From assembly GCA_963920665.1 (NCBI GenBank), contig OY987264.1, positions 22,052,906-22,116,905 on the forward strand: 64,000 nucleotides of DNA. The letters are read 5' to 3'. The translations under genes and the position numbers were made by a program. Below the pieces are notes generated by a model. That model searched no databases, was not told where the DNA came from, and saw nothing but the letters and a program-made list of their open reading frames with translations. The DNA is from Straminergon stramineum. Taxonomy: Eukaryota > Streptophyta > Bryopsida > Hypnales > Calliergonaceae. This document shows positions 35,396 to 45,506 of the stretch, piece by piece. How positions within the stretch are numbered: the first letter of the stretch is position 1; each line of letters opens with the position of its first letter.

Positions 35396-38300
35396 CAATG
35401 CAATGACTCTTCTCATTCAGTTCAAAGTCAACAAAGCTAACATAATAATCATGTACAATGACCTTGTCTTCAAAGAATCCTAATGAACATTTCAATCTTG
35501 AAATACTTCAAAATTTGCTAGATATTGTCAAAAAATTAAATAAGGATTAGAAAAGGTCTTAGCAATCCTTGTGTTTTTTGCATATTTAAACATGTCTCAA
35601 GAAATTTCTAAACAATGAAGATTAACATTGTTGAAAATTCTCAAGAAGAACAAGAAAAAATTATGTCTCATATTCCCAACTCACACTTCTTTGATCCTTA
35701 ATTTCTATGGCTTTTTATGAGTCTTTGAAGTGGTTTCCTTTGCATTTTGCTTCAATATTTTTTGTTCATCCCTTAAAGATAAGGAAATAGTCTAAGATTG
35801 TAAAGATGTATTATAAAATGCAGCTCAAAACAATATTCTAATGGTGGATTTTAAACCAAAATAGTATTAAATGAGTTGATCTATAGATCACATCTATATT
35901 GTTGGATCTATTTCTACACAAATTCCATATTTATTAATAAGAATTGAAACTAAAAATTAAAAATTCCTTCAATAATTTATTCTAGATTGATTATTTGTGA
36001 TTTTGATAAGAATATTTTTTTCTTTAAATGTTTAGCTCTAATCGTGGTGATTCTTAGAGGGTTTTATTTAAATGATCTATTCAAATGGAATTTTGAGGAG
36101 TTCTTTTTTGAAGTAGAAAAATTCCATTTTGAAGTGCAACCAAAACTTCTATCCTTTAGATTATAGAATATGTATAAGACAATGTTTTGAAAATTTGTAA
36201 TGTGGGTAATTGGATATTATGATACACAAAGTTCTATTGTATATACTTTAAATGCATAGAAATGCTTGATTTAAACAATTTTGCATCAAAATTTTCAAAT
36301 TTGCACAAAAGCTTGTACTAACATACAACTAATGTATCCACTATCTCTTGCCATAAGTATCAAATACTTAGAGATTTAAATTTCTTCAAGGGGGTCATGT
36401 AATCTAGGTAGTCCTTCTCCCTCAAAAAAAATCTTCCACCTCAAATTCAATGTACATTGACTACAAACGTTTTGGAAGTTTGTCAAAACACTACCAAGTA
36501 GTGCATTGTGACAAAAAAAAGTTTGTGCACCTTGCTATGCAAACATTCATGTACAATGATAAAAAAAAACTAAAAAACTAATCTATAATAATAATATAGA
36601 TTAAAAAATCAAGATTCTATATGCTTGGGAAAGATTTAAGTTCATTTATTGCTCAAAATTTTTTATGAGGAGTTAACCCTTTAGATCCCAAAGGAGTTGA
36701 AAGTGGTCACTCTCAACATTTGATTTAGAATAACTTGAAATCCGTCCAAATTTAGAATTGTGCATAGACTTATACATCCATACAAATAATATAAGAATAG
36801 TCGTAGTCTAAGTCGTGAAGGATCTCCAAATATGACAAAATACACAAACAATATGTCAATAAGTCATGAATATACCACAATGAATTGTACTATTTTATTG
36901 TATATTAAAATCATATGCAAATGTAATTTAAATATTTTATTTCTTAAAGATCATAAAACTTATGTTTAGATATTAGAATTGACCATGTGATTTTGTAATG
37001 AGCACATGAGTCAATGTTGGATGTATGTACAAATCTACATGCTTACCCCCTAAAATTCTTTGATGTTTAGAGGCTTAAAATTGCTTCAAAATACTCTTAC
37101 CGAAAGCAAGGCTAAAATCTTCATTTGTATTTATTTTTCAACAAATCAAACCATAGGATCTTTTAGGTTCACTTTCTTGAGTATGTCTTTCCAAAAATAT
37201 AGAATAAATATCCCCACCAAGTGCAAGTTCAATATACCTAAACTTCAAAATATAGGCTTTTGTAGCCCTTTTTAAAGATAAAATTTGGTCTTTCAACATT
37301 TTAAGGAATAAAAATGTACATTACAGAATTTTTTCATCTTAGTCAATATGTTGGATTTTGGGCTGAAAATAGATGTTAAACAATTTAACCCAAAACCTTA
37401 CAATCTCATCTTCAAAGGAAGTATAACTTAAATTGGGAGGTGGTGCTCAATGAAAGCAAAAACTAAACTCGATGATAACTTTTACAAGAAATTGATAATT
37501 GATAATCCCAATGGTAAGGACGTTCTTGTAAACAATTTGTATCCTTCCTTCGTTTGTATTTGAAATTTTCAAAGTTGAGTTCAAAAAATCATTTTATATG
37601 TTTTTTCTACCTTCATTGCATGCAAAATATAATTCCTTATAACTTCCACTTCATTACTTGGATTTGAATGGTTCAAATGTTTTTGAGTAAATATTAATTT
37701 ATCTAATTCAATTAAAATAATAAATATTTCTTTAGAATTATTTTAATTTGCCTTAGCAAATGACATTGAAATAGGAGAATAATTTTATCTTTTGCAATAT
37801 ATATCATAATGACCTCAAAACAAATGTTCACATGTAGGTTAGGATGATTAGTATCCATCCTAAAAATTTCATCCAAGAATTCCAAAATATGAAGTCAATA
37901 GAGCCTATCCATATCCTCAAAAAATCCAAATTGAGTTCTTTAGACAAGTCCTTAGGGGGTATTAGTAATATATTTATGGTTTTCATACTTTGGAATTTGT
38001 CATAGATTTAAGAAAAATATTGTATATGTATTTGTAATGTGTGGTTGGAAAAGTTAGAATGTTTAGTTTTACATTCAAATTTGTTGTGCAAAAAGTTAAA
38101 TAAAACAACTTTGCTCTTTGTATGGCTAACGACATGAAGAAGTCATTTAGTAATGGAGAAACATTCCAACCATATATCTTGTAGTACATGGAATTTGTTG
38201 CAAAGTGCATTGTTAGATTTGCACCAAATTTGACATAACAAGAACATCATGAAGTGCACTTCCACTTTCCAAGCCACAAAGTATGTCCAATTCAAATGTC

Positions 38301-39440
38301 AATACCAAACTTGGCTATCAAGATTGGCAAAAACAATCCTAAAAATAGATGCCTAAATGTTAAGAAAATCATTTTTTCAAAAGAATATTGTATGGAAAAA
38401 ATATTTATATTTATATTTATAGCAACTATCAAATCTTTTATTCCAACTTTAATTAAATATTCGACATGAAGTGCCAATCTTCATAGATAGGTACAATATA
38501 CACTTTCATCTCTCTATGATGACAAATCTTTTGGAATTGAAATTGAAAACTAAATTTGTACAATCTAAGGACCTCAATTGATTTATGGACTTACAAACCA
38601 TTTTAACTACACTAAAAAGGCATTCTTAATATGAAGAATGATCACAATATTCAAGATTCAATTTTTTTGGATCGCATTTTTATTATATATCTTTGCATTG
38701 ATTTGCAACACTGCATTGATTTGTCCTACTAAAGCATGTTATAAAATGAACTTACATACAATTACATAGCCTTCTTCAAGAAATGAATACTTTTACCCAT
38801 TGTATTTGTATTCATGGTATTCACATTGAAGACTCTTCATAGATTATGATTGGCAAAAATATTCCTCCCCTATTAACCCCTAAGAGCTCCAACATCCATT
38901 TCTTAGAAGATGAACACATTCAAACTTGAGTTTCACCCTTTTAACTACTTGGATGAAAGTTATTATAATTTGTGGAGATACTCTATCAAGTTGTTGTCCT
39001 ATCTAAGGGTTGGATTTGGTGTTACTAGAGTACATGTATTTCTAAATAACAAATGTGGAAGTATATCAAGTAGTCAAATTGCATTGACTTTAGTTCAAAA
39101 ATTGGATTTGCCAAAAAGAGGTCATAGATTTGAAGAACACGAAAATTTCAAAAAATCATCATGTAAAGAGAACCTCATTTCTAAGCCATTCCAACAAATT
39201 TTACTTAGAAAATGATAATATTTTGCTTGTACTTGAATTTAAAAGGAATTTTGGAATTTCTCTTCCAAATTTGATTTAAAAAAAAGATTGGCAATAGCGT
39301 AGGAAAATCTAACCATATAGATGGAATCTACAAATCAAAACCTACAACTTTTATTTCGATATCAATTCCAAAATATGCCTCCAAATTGCATTTAATAATG
39401 ATTTTTTCTCAAATCATCAATTCTAAAGATGATTCTAGAC
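35396..39440. other. AT-rich intergenic DNA
   Basis: About 4 kb of strongly AT-rich sequence with no convincing exon, RNA gene or repeat boundary. Short open frames rich in Lys, Asn, Ile and Phe reflect composition only. Confidence 0.55.
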
Positions 39441-39680
39441 ATTTAACCCTTAAACATCGTCACGAACGTTTTGTATCTAATGGATGACAAAGAATCTCCC
39501 TATGCATGACATAACTGCGACTATTCATCCTCAGAATTTTGTGAGAAATGTGTAGGTCTTCTACAATAGTATGACTTCCAATGAATATATTTGGATTTTA
39601 TAAAGTAGATGATGTCACACAGTTCCAAAAGGGAGTATTTCCACGGTCACCAATCTGTCCTCTAAAGGTTAAGGGTTAAA
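39441..39680. mobile_element. Possible short TIR element
   Basis: Perfect 12-bp inverted repeats, TTTAACCCTTAA near 39441 and TTAAGGGTTAAA ending near 39680, enclose about 240 bp. The ends resemble those of the larger element at 61608-62535 (TTTAACCCCTAAAGG). Target duplication not resolved. Confidence 0.35.
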
Positions 39681-39699
39681 AGAAATTAAAACCATAAGT

Positions 39700-39993
39700 A
39701 AGTTCATTTCGTAACACACACTCTAATGAGACAAATTAGTGTAAGGTAGGCGAATCCAATACCAACCAAATGTAAGACTGTCATTGATCTTAGAGTGAGA
39801 ATCTATGACAGTAATACATGCCTTAACTTCACTATAAGTAAAGTTAAGGCATGCACTTCTGTCACAAATTCTCATTCCAAGATCACCAAGGGTCCTACAT
39901 TTGGGAGGTATTAGGTCAACAGTTGGTATTGGGTTCGCCTACCTTATTATAAGTTCATTTCGTAGCACACACCAATGAGACAAATCAGTGTAC
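39700..39993. mobile_element. Foldback element flanked by 42-bp direct repeats
   Basis: Arms 39744-39833 and 39837-39946 are inverted copies: ggtaggcgaatccaatacca at the left end matches tggtattgggttcgcctacc at the right, and catgccttaacttcact (39817-39833) pairs with agtaaagttaaggcatg (39837-39853) around a 3-nt apex. The right arm has about 18 extra bases. Immediately outside lie direct repeats starting aagttcatttcgta (39700-39743 and 39951-39993). Could be a foldback transposon or a long-hairpin small-RNA source. Confidence 0.65.
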
Positions 39994-40551
39994 TTTTGCA
40001 TTTTTGTCAGGTTTTCTTTTTCTTTATCTCGTGTACTTGAGCTGTAACCTCAGGTGAAAGTTTATGTTCAAATCACTGACGTGATCTGGAAACTGAGAAT
40101 GCTCTCGAATGCCGTTGAGTTAGTCATTGTAACTTAACCATGGTCAAGTTCATGCTCACTCTGAGTTAGTTAATCGACAATGGGGAGCTGGTGACTCAGG
40201 AAAGAATTGAAGGTGACTCCATCTTGTGGAGGAGGTCCACTTGTCAGGTAAGGTGCGTCCCCCCCAGCCGACACTTTTTTGTATTGTTACTATTATTATT
40301 AGAGTGGTGAAATTTTCATATTTTCTTATTGGCAAGTGAAAGGAGTTTCCAACACACCAAAGAATGCGACATTTGGAATTTGTACGCAAAAGTTATTGAG
40401 GAACAAAGTTTGATTCTAAAAATAGTTTCTTCCACTTACTTAGGTACATAATTGCTTTTGGAGATGTACTTAAGTTAGAGTGAAGATGTCAGTTTAGGGT
40501 TAGTGGTGCACTTTGGGGTGCCTACTTTAAGCGAGCCCATTGTAGGCAAAG

Positions 40552-40653
40552 TGGGAGCAAGCTCATTGTGGGCAAAATTATATGAGTGGTGTACATTTTC
40601 AAACTTGAATGTATACCACTGCTACAATTTTGTCCATATTGGGCTTGCTCCCA
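40552..40653. repeat. Hairpin-forming sequence, copy 1
   Basis: Left arm tgggagcaagctcattgtgg... pairs with right arm ...ccatattgggcttgctccca; about 46-nt arms around a ~10-nt loop, with weaker pairing extending outward on both sides. The same structure is kept in the second duplication unit. Confidence 0.55.
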
Positions 40654-42428
40654 TTTGTCTCTCCTATGGTCTCATTTACCTTGTGTCAAAGTAGCTTTGT
40701 ATCAAATTCATAACATATATTTTGTTTTCTCCTTAGATGGTTTCTAGAATTTAGTTGAAGCTACAAATTCTATTAAATTTTGTATTTTGATATCCATAGT
40801 ACAATATTTTGACAATTTAAAATTGAAATTAGATTTTCTATAAAAAAAAAATTGACTACAGTAGAGGGCATTCTAATATTGCACATAAACTAAATGTGCA
40901 CACCTGATTTGTATAGAAAGAAGTGTGCAATATCAAGGCACCTTCAAAAATTCAAAGAATATTTATTATGAAGCTCATAGTACAATTTCATTCTTGATTG
41001 ACACTGGAGAGGAATGTGTAATATTAGGGCACTTCTAAAACTTCAGAGAATACTTCAGCCTTCATTCGTCAATTGCTCATAACATTCCCTAAAACCATCT
41101 AAATTTAGGTTTTTTTTCAACTAAAATTATCCATTGAAGTAGATTCTAGATTGTATATATAGATCACCAAAAAAAGTTAATTAGAATTCCAACTGCAATG
41201 TTAGTTCAAAGTTGTAGGTGTGTAATATTAGGATGCCCTACCATAAATAATCACATGATTCCTAATATTCAATCACCTCATATATTGAAAGTATACTTTC
41301 ATTTTATTAATATTCATTGAGATATCTTCAAGAAAAATAGTATAATATATCAATGTAAAGAAGAAAGGTTTTTAATTAGTCACATGGCTTAAAAGTACAC
41401 AAAAAAATCATTTTTCAACATACTAACATGTATTTCATCTATTTAGTTTAGGTCCCATTGTAAACTTTTGTAAAAATTCATAATCTTACTAGAAGATACA
41501 AGCTTGCTTAGGGGTTAAGGTATGAACACCCAAAACCATCATTGTTTGAAGTGCAACACCTATCATTAACAAAAAATCATCATTGAAAGTGGTGATACGG
41601 AAATCTTAGTTTATTGAGTACTAATGATTTGCCCAATTAATATATATAATACATCAATTGGACGAAAAGGTGACACTAAAAATCTAGATATTGATTATAC
41701 TAGAAGTAAACAATTTGAACTTTTAAGAGCCAAGATTTCATTTTGTATAATTTTTTCGGGGTCTTAACTCCATAAGAACACAGAGGTCAAAAAATAACTA
41801 GTAAATGACTTTCTAGATCATTCATTGTAGAAATACAAAATGTACTTGTTGGTGCAAGAATCAGATCATTTTTGAGTGACCACCTTGATTATAGCCTCAC
41901 ATCCTTCTACATTGAATAGGCGTATTAAGGGGACCAAAAAATTAAAGGGACTGATTGTAGAAAACTGTAGATGTTTGAAGCATGATGTACATCCCTTGGA
42001 AACTTCAATAACTATTGATGTACAATAAAGGTAGATATTTATATAGTGTGGAATGTCAATTAATTAGTATGGGTCCCCTTAATACCCCTATTCAGTGTAG
42101 AATCCTCTTTTGCATTCCAATAAGATCCAATAAAAATGATTTTTTAACTTCATAGCAATAACCAATGCTTAATTATCATTATGTAAGCTAATTCAATTAC
42201 TAAGTCCAATACTAATAACTTTACTTCTCAATATTTCTAGAACCATGCAAATTTGCAAGGCACATTAATATGGTTGATGACAACATTCCCTTCTACTTTC
42301 ATCCAATTTTGGCACCCAAATTTTATCAAACATTCATCGAAGTTTCATCTAAGAGTTCCCACTCAAGAGACCAAATTCCTTCGCAATTATTCCAATTTGA
42401 GGAATCTCACGCTGTTCAAACTCAGTCT

Positions 42429-42434
42429 CACGTG
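42429..42434. promoter_or_regulatory. G-box in the orphaned upstream-region copy
   Basis: CACGTG in context gtctcacgtgactcac. It lies in the distal duplication unit and corresponds to the G-box at 45011-45016, with the surrounding 80 bp also matching. Confidence 0.5.
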
Positions 42435-42909
42435 ACTCACCAAGGGAAAAGCAAAGTCCCCTTCTGATTGAATGGAGTGATGCTCACCATGGTCAAGTGA
42501 TGCTCACTCTGAGTTAAGCTTACTGTACTGTAGTTAATCGGCACTGGGGAGCTAGTGACTCTTGAAGGTGACTCCATCTTGCGGAGGAGGTTCACTTGTC
42601 AGGTAAGGTGCGTCCCCCAAACCGACACTTTTTTCTACTGTGCCTAGTTATTATTATTAGACTGGTGAAATTTTCATCTTTTCTTATTGGTAAGTGAAAG
42701 GAGTTTTCAACGCACCAAAGAACGCAACATTTGGAATTTGTATGCAAAAGTTATTGAGGAACAAAGTTTGGTTCTAAAAATAGTTTCTTCCACATACTTA
42801 GGTACATAATTGCTTTTGGAGATGTACCTAAGTTAGAGTGAAGGTGGTGGTTTAGGGTTAGTGGTGCGTTTGGGGGGGCCCACTTTAAGTGAGTCTATTG
42901 TAGGCAAAG

Positions 42910-43011
42910 TGGGAGCAAGCTCATTGTGGGCAAAATTATGTGAGTAGTGTACAAATTAGAACTTGAATGTACACCATTGTTACAATTTTGTCCATGTTGG
43001 GCTTGCTCCCA
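42910..43011. repeat. Hairpin-forming sequence, copy 2
   Basis: Counterpart of the hairpin at 40552-40653: arms tgggagcaagctcattgtgg and its partner ending gggcttgctccca remain complementary although loop and flanks have diverged. Confidence 0.55.
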
Positions 43012-44529
43012 TTTGTGTCTCCGATGGGCTCATTTATCCTATGTCAAAGCAATTTTGCATGAAATTGGTAATATATATTTTGTTTCTTGCTTGAATGGCT
43101 TCTAGAATTTGGTTGAGGGTACAATTTTGATAATCTTTTTTATTTTGATATCCATGAAACAAAATTATGACAATTTTCAATAGATTTTCAATAAAATTTT
43201 GAATGAGGTAGGGGGCATCCTAATATTGCACATATCCTAAATGTGCACACCCGATTTGAATAGAAAGAAGTGTGCAATATTAGGACACCTTCAAAAATTC
43301 AAAGAATAGTTGTTATGAAACTCAAGGTACAATTTCTTTTGTGATTGACTCTTGAGAGGAATGTGCAATATCATGACACCTCCAAAATTCTAGAGAATAT
43401 TGCACCTTTCATTCATCAATTGCTCATAACTTTCACTTAAACCATCTATTTGTTTTCAACAAAAATCATCCACTGAAGTAGCTTTGATATGACATAGATC
43501 ATTAATTAATTAATATTCCAATTACAGTGCTAATAGAAAGTTATAGGTGAGTAATATTAGGATACCCCAAAAAAAAAATTAATAATGTCCAATCAACTCA
43601 TACATTGAAAGCATACTTTCATTTCATTCATATTCATTGTGATTTCTTCAAGACAAATGGTATAATATATAAGTGTAAAGAAGAAAGGTTTCGAATCAAT
43701 TACATAGTTGAAAAGTCAATAGACAAAAAAAGTCATTTTTCAACATACTAAAATGCATTTCATTTATTTTGTGTAGCTTCCATTGTAAATTCTTGAAAGC
43801 ATTCAAATTCTTTCAAGTTGATACAAGCTTTCTTAGGGATTAAGGTATGAGCACCTATAACAATCATTGTCCAAAGGGCAACACCTATCATTAACAAAAA
43901 ATCATTTACAATAAATCTTATAATGAATGTGTACACCATCATTGAAAGCCATAATACTAAAACATTAATTCATCGAGTGTTAATGATTTTTCCTATTAAC
44001 TTATATAATACATTGCACCAAAAAGTGACACTAAAATCTAGATCATTGATTACACAAGATGCACACAATTATAACTTTTGAGAGTCAAGATTTCATTTTT
44101 GATACACGTAAAGGCAATATTTGAAAACTCATGATTTCTTTGGTGTCTTAACCATGTAAGGACACCAAGGCCAAAAACTAACTGTTAAATGACTTTCCAG
44201 ATCATTGTGGACAAAAAGAATGCACCTATAGTTGGTTCAAGAATTAGATCATTCTCGAATGACCACCTTGGTCATAGCCCAATGTCCTTCCAGAGTTAAT
44301 AATGCATGTTGAAGTGCACTAGAATCCACTTTCTCATATTAATAAGATCCAATAAAAAAGATTTTTAATTTAATAGCAATAAAAAATCCATAGTTATCAT
44401 TACACAAGATGATTCAATCACTAAGCACAAAACTAATAACTTTAATTCCCACTATTTCTAAAACTCTTGCAATTAATTAGTAAGGCACACTAATATGGTT
44501 GATCACAATACTCCTACTTTCATCCAATT

Positions 44530-44543
44530 CCCCCCCCCCCCCC
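44530..44543. repeat. Poly-C tract
   Basis: Fourteen consecutive C in the proximal duplication unit; the distal unit has a mixed sequence at the same place. Length may be unreliable in assembly. Confidence 0.7.
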
Positions 44544-44956
44544 ATTTTATCAACCATTCATCAAAGTTTCATCCAATAGTTCCCACTCAAGAGACCAAAT
44601 CAAGACGTGTTTTTTAGCAAATTTCCGCTAAAAAGAAATGAAATTTTTTTATAGGGAATATAGCAAAATATTCAGCAACATATTCTTGCATTTGAGTGGA
44701 CAAAAATCACTAATTTGCTACCAAATCTTGTGACGGTCCTGCTCTATTTTGGATGAACGTATATTCTTTTGGATGAATAAATACAACTTCATCTACAAAT
44801 TGCAAGCCTCATCCATCCAATTTCTATGGATGTAAAACAGCTTCATCCTTCCATTGATCATCACTTTCTGCACTGCCTAAAACTATAAATGAAAAAAACA
44901 ACCAAAAACCTTGAACCAAATTCCTCCCCCAATTATTCCAAATCTAATGTGAGGAA

Positions 44957-44982
44957 TCTCTCTCTCTATCTCTCTCTCTCTC
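44957..44982. repeat. (TC)n microsatellite upstream of GLK
   Basis: Pyrimidine dinucleotide repeat with one interruption, of the kind frequent in plant core promoters and leaders. It is absent from the matching place in the distal duplication unit. Confidence 0.75.
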
Positions 44983-45010
44983 ACAGTCTCACGCTGTTCA
45001 AACTCTCCGT

Positions 45011-45016
45011 CACGTG
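45011..45016. promoter_or_regulatory. G-box upstream of GLK
   Basis: CACGTG about 470 bp before the GLK ATG. G-boxes bind bZIP (HY5) and bHLH (PIF) factors that control chloroplast genes in flowering plants; action on this gene is inference. A TATA-like ctataaat lies at about 44881. Confidence 0.45.
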
Positions 45017-45242
45017 ACTCATCAAAGGAAGGGAAGGAAAGCAATGTCCCTCTTTTTGATTTAATGGAGTTGTACGTTATTGATGATTTCTTCAGTTCAG
45101 TTGCAGGAGCGGAGTCGTCCGCAGTTCCCCACCATTGAACCCAAACTCGTCGTCCTTCTTCATCCACTCTGAACTGACTGACTGCCAGAAAGAAGCACTT
45201 CGCGTCCAGAGGTAACTTACAGTACTGCACAGTAGTCTAGGG

Positions 45243-45332
45243 ATGTCTGCTGAAATCCAGAAGGTTTGGATGAAATTTCGGATGAAATTTCGGATGAAGG
45301 TTTGGATGAAGGTTTGGATGGATCTTAGATGA
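45243..45332 (+). other. uORF 1 in the GLK leader, built of 12-bp repeats
   Basis: ATG at 45243 opens a 29-codon frame ending TGA 45330-45332. After MSAEIQ the peptide consists of five consecutive four-residue repeats (KVWM, KFRM, KFRM, KVWM, KVWM) then DLR, encoded by 12-bp DNA repeats (aaggtttggatg / aaatttcggatg). If transcribed, it would be read before GLK. Confidence 0.4.
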
Positions 45333-45352
45333 ATCTCCGTCGTCCCTCATCC

Positions 45353-45436
45353 ATGTCTCATCCTCAAGCCTTGGCTTCATCCGCAGCCATCTTTTTAGAG
45401 GCCACCATCTTCCGAGAGAGGAAGAGGATAGTATAG
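45353..45436 (+). other. uORF 2 in the GLK leader
   Basis: ATG 45353 opens 27 codons ending TAG 45434-45436, upstream of the GLK start and in a different frame from it. No motif is recognised. Confidence 0.35.
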
Positions 45437-45473
45437 AGGCGGAGGCAGGCGAAGGTAGCTGTGGTGGTGGGCG

Positions 45474-45506
45474 ATGGAGATATGGCGATGGATATGGCGA
45501 GGCTAG
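45474..45506 (+). other. uORF 3 overlapping the GLK start
   Basis: ATG 45474, 8 nt before the GLK ATG, opens ten codons ([10 protein letters not shown]) and terminates at 45504-45506, inside the GLK coding sequence. Ribosomes using it would bypass the first three GLK ATGs (45482, 45488, 45494). Confidence 0.4.

Larger units (their letters stand above)
40137..42485. repeat. Tandem duplication of the GLK upstream region, distal unit
   Basis: This 2.3-kb unit starts accatggtcaag and is repeated from 42486 in the same order: atcttgtggaggaggtccac, ttggaatttgta..caaaagttattgagg, gtgggagcaagctcattgtg, tgcacataaactaaatgtgc, aacacctatcattaacaaaa, agttcccactcaagagacca. Its last ~100 bp match the sequence just upstream of the GLK coding region. 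Copies differ by many substitutions and small indels, so the event is not recent. Confidence 0.8.
42486..45070. repeat. Tandem duplication of the GLK upstream region, proximal unit
   Basis: Second copy of the 2.3-kb unit, abutting the first at accatggtcaag (42486). It contains about 320 bp (44604-44925) absent from the distal copy, a 14-C run at 44530-44543 and an expanded (tc)n tract at 44957-44982. It ends in the G-box-bearing sequence next to GLK (homology stops near 45070). Confidence 0.8.
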
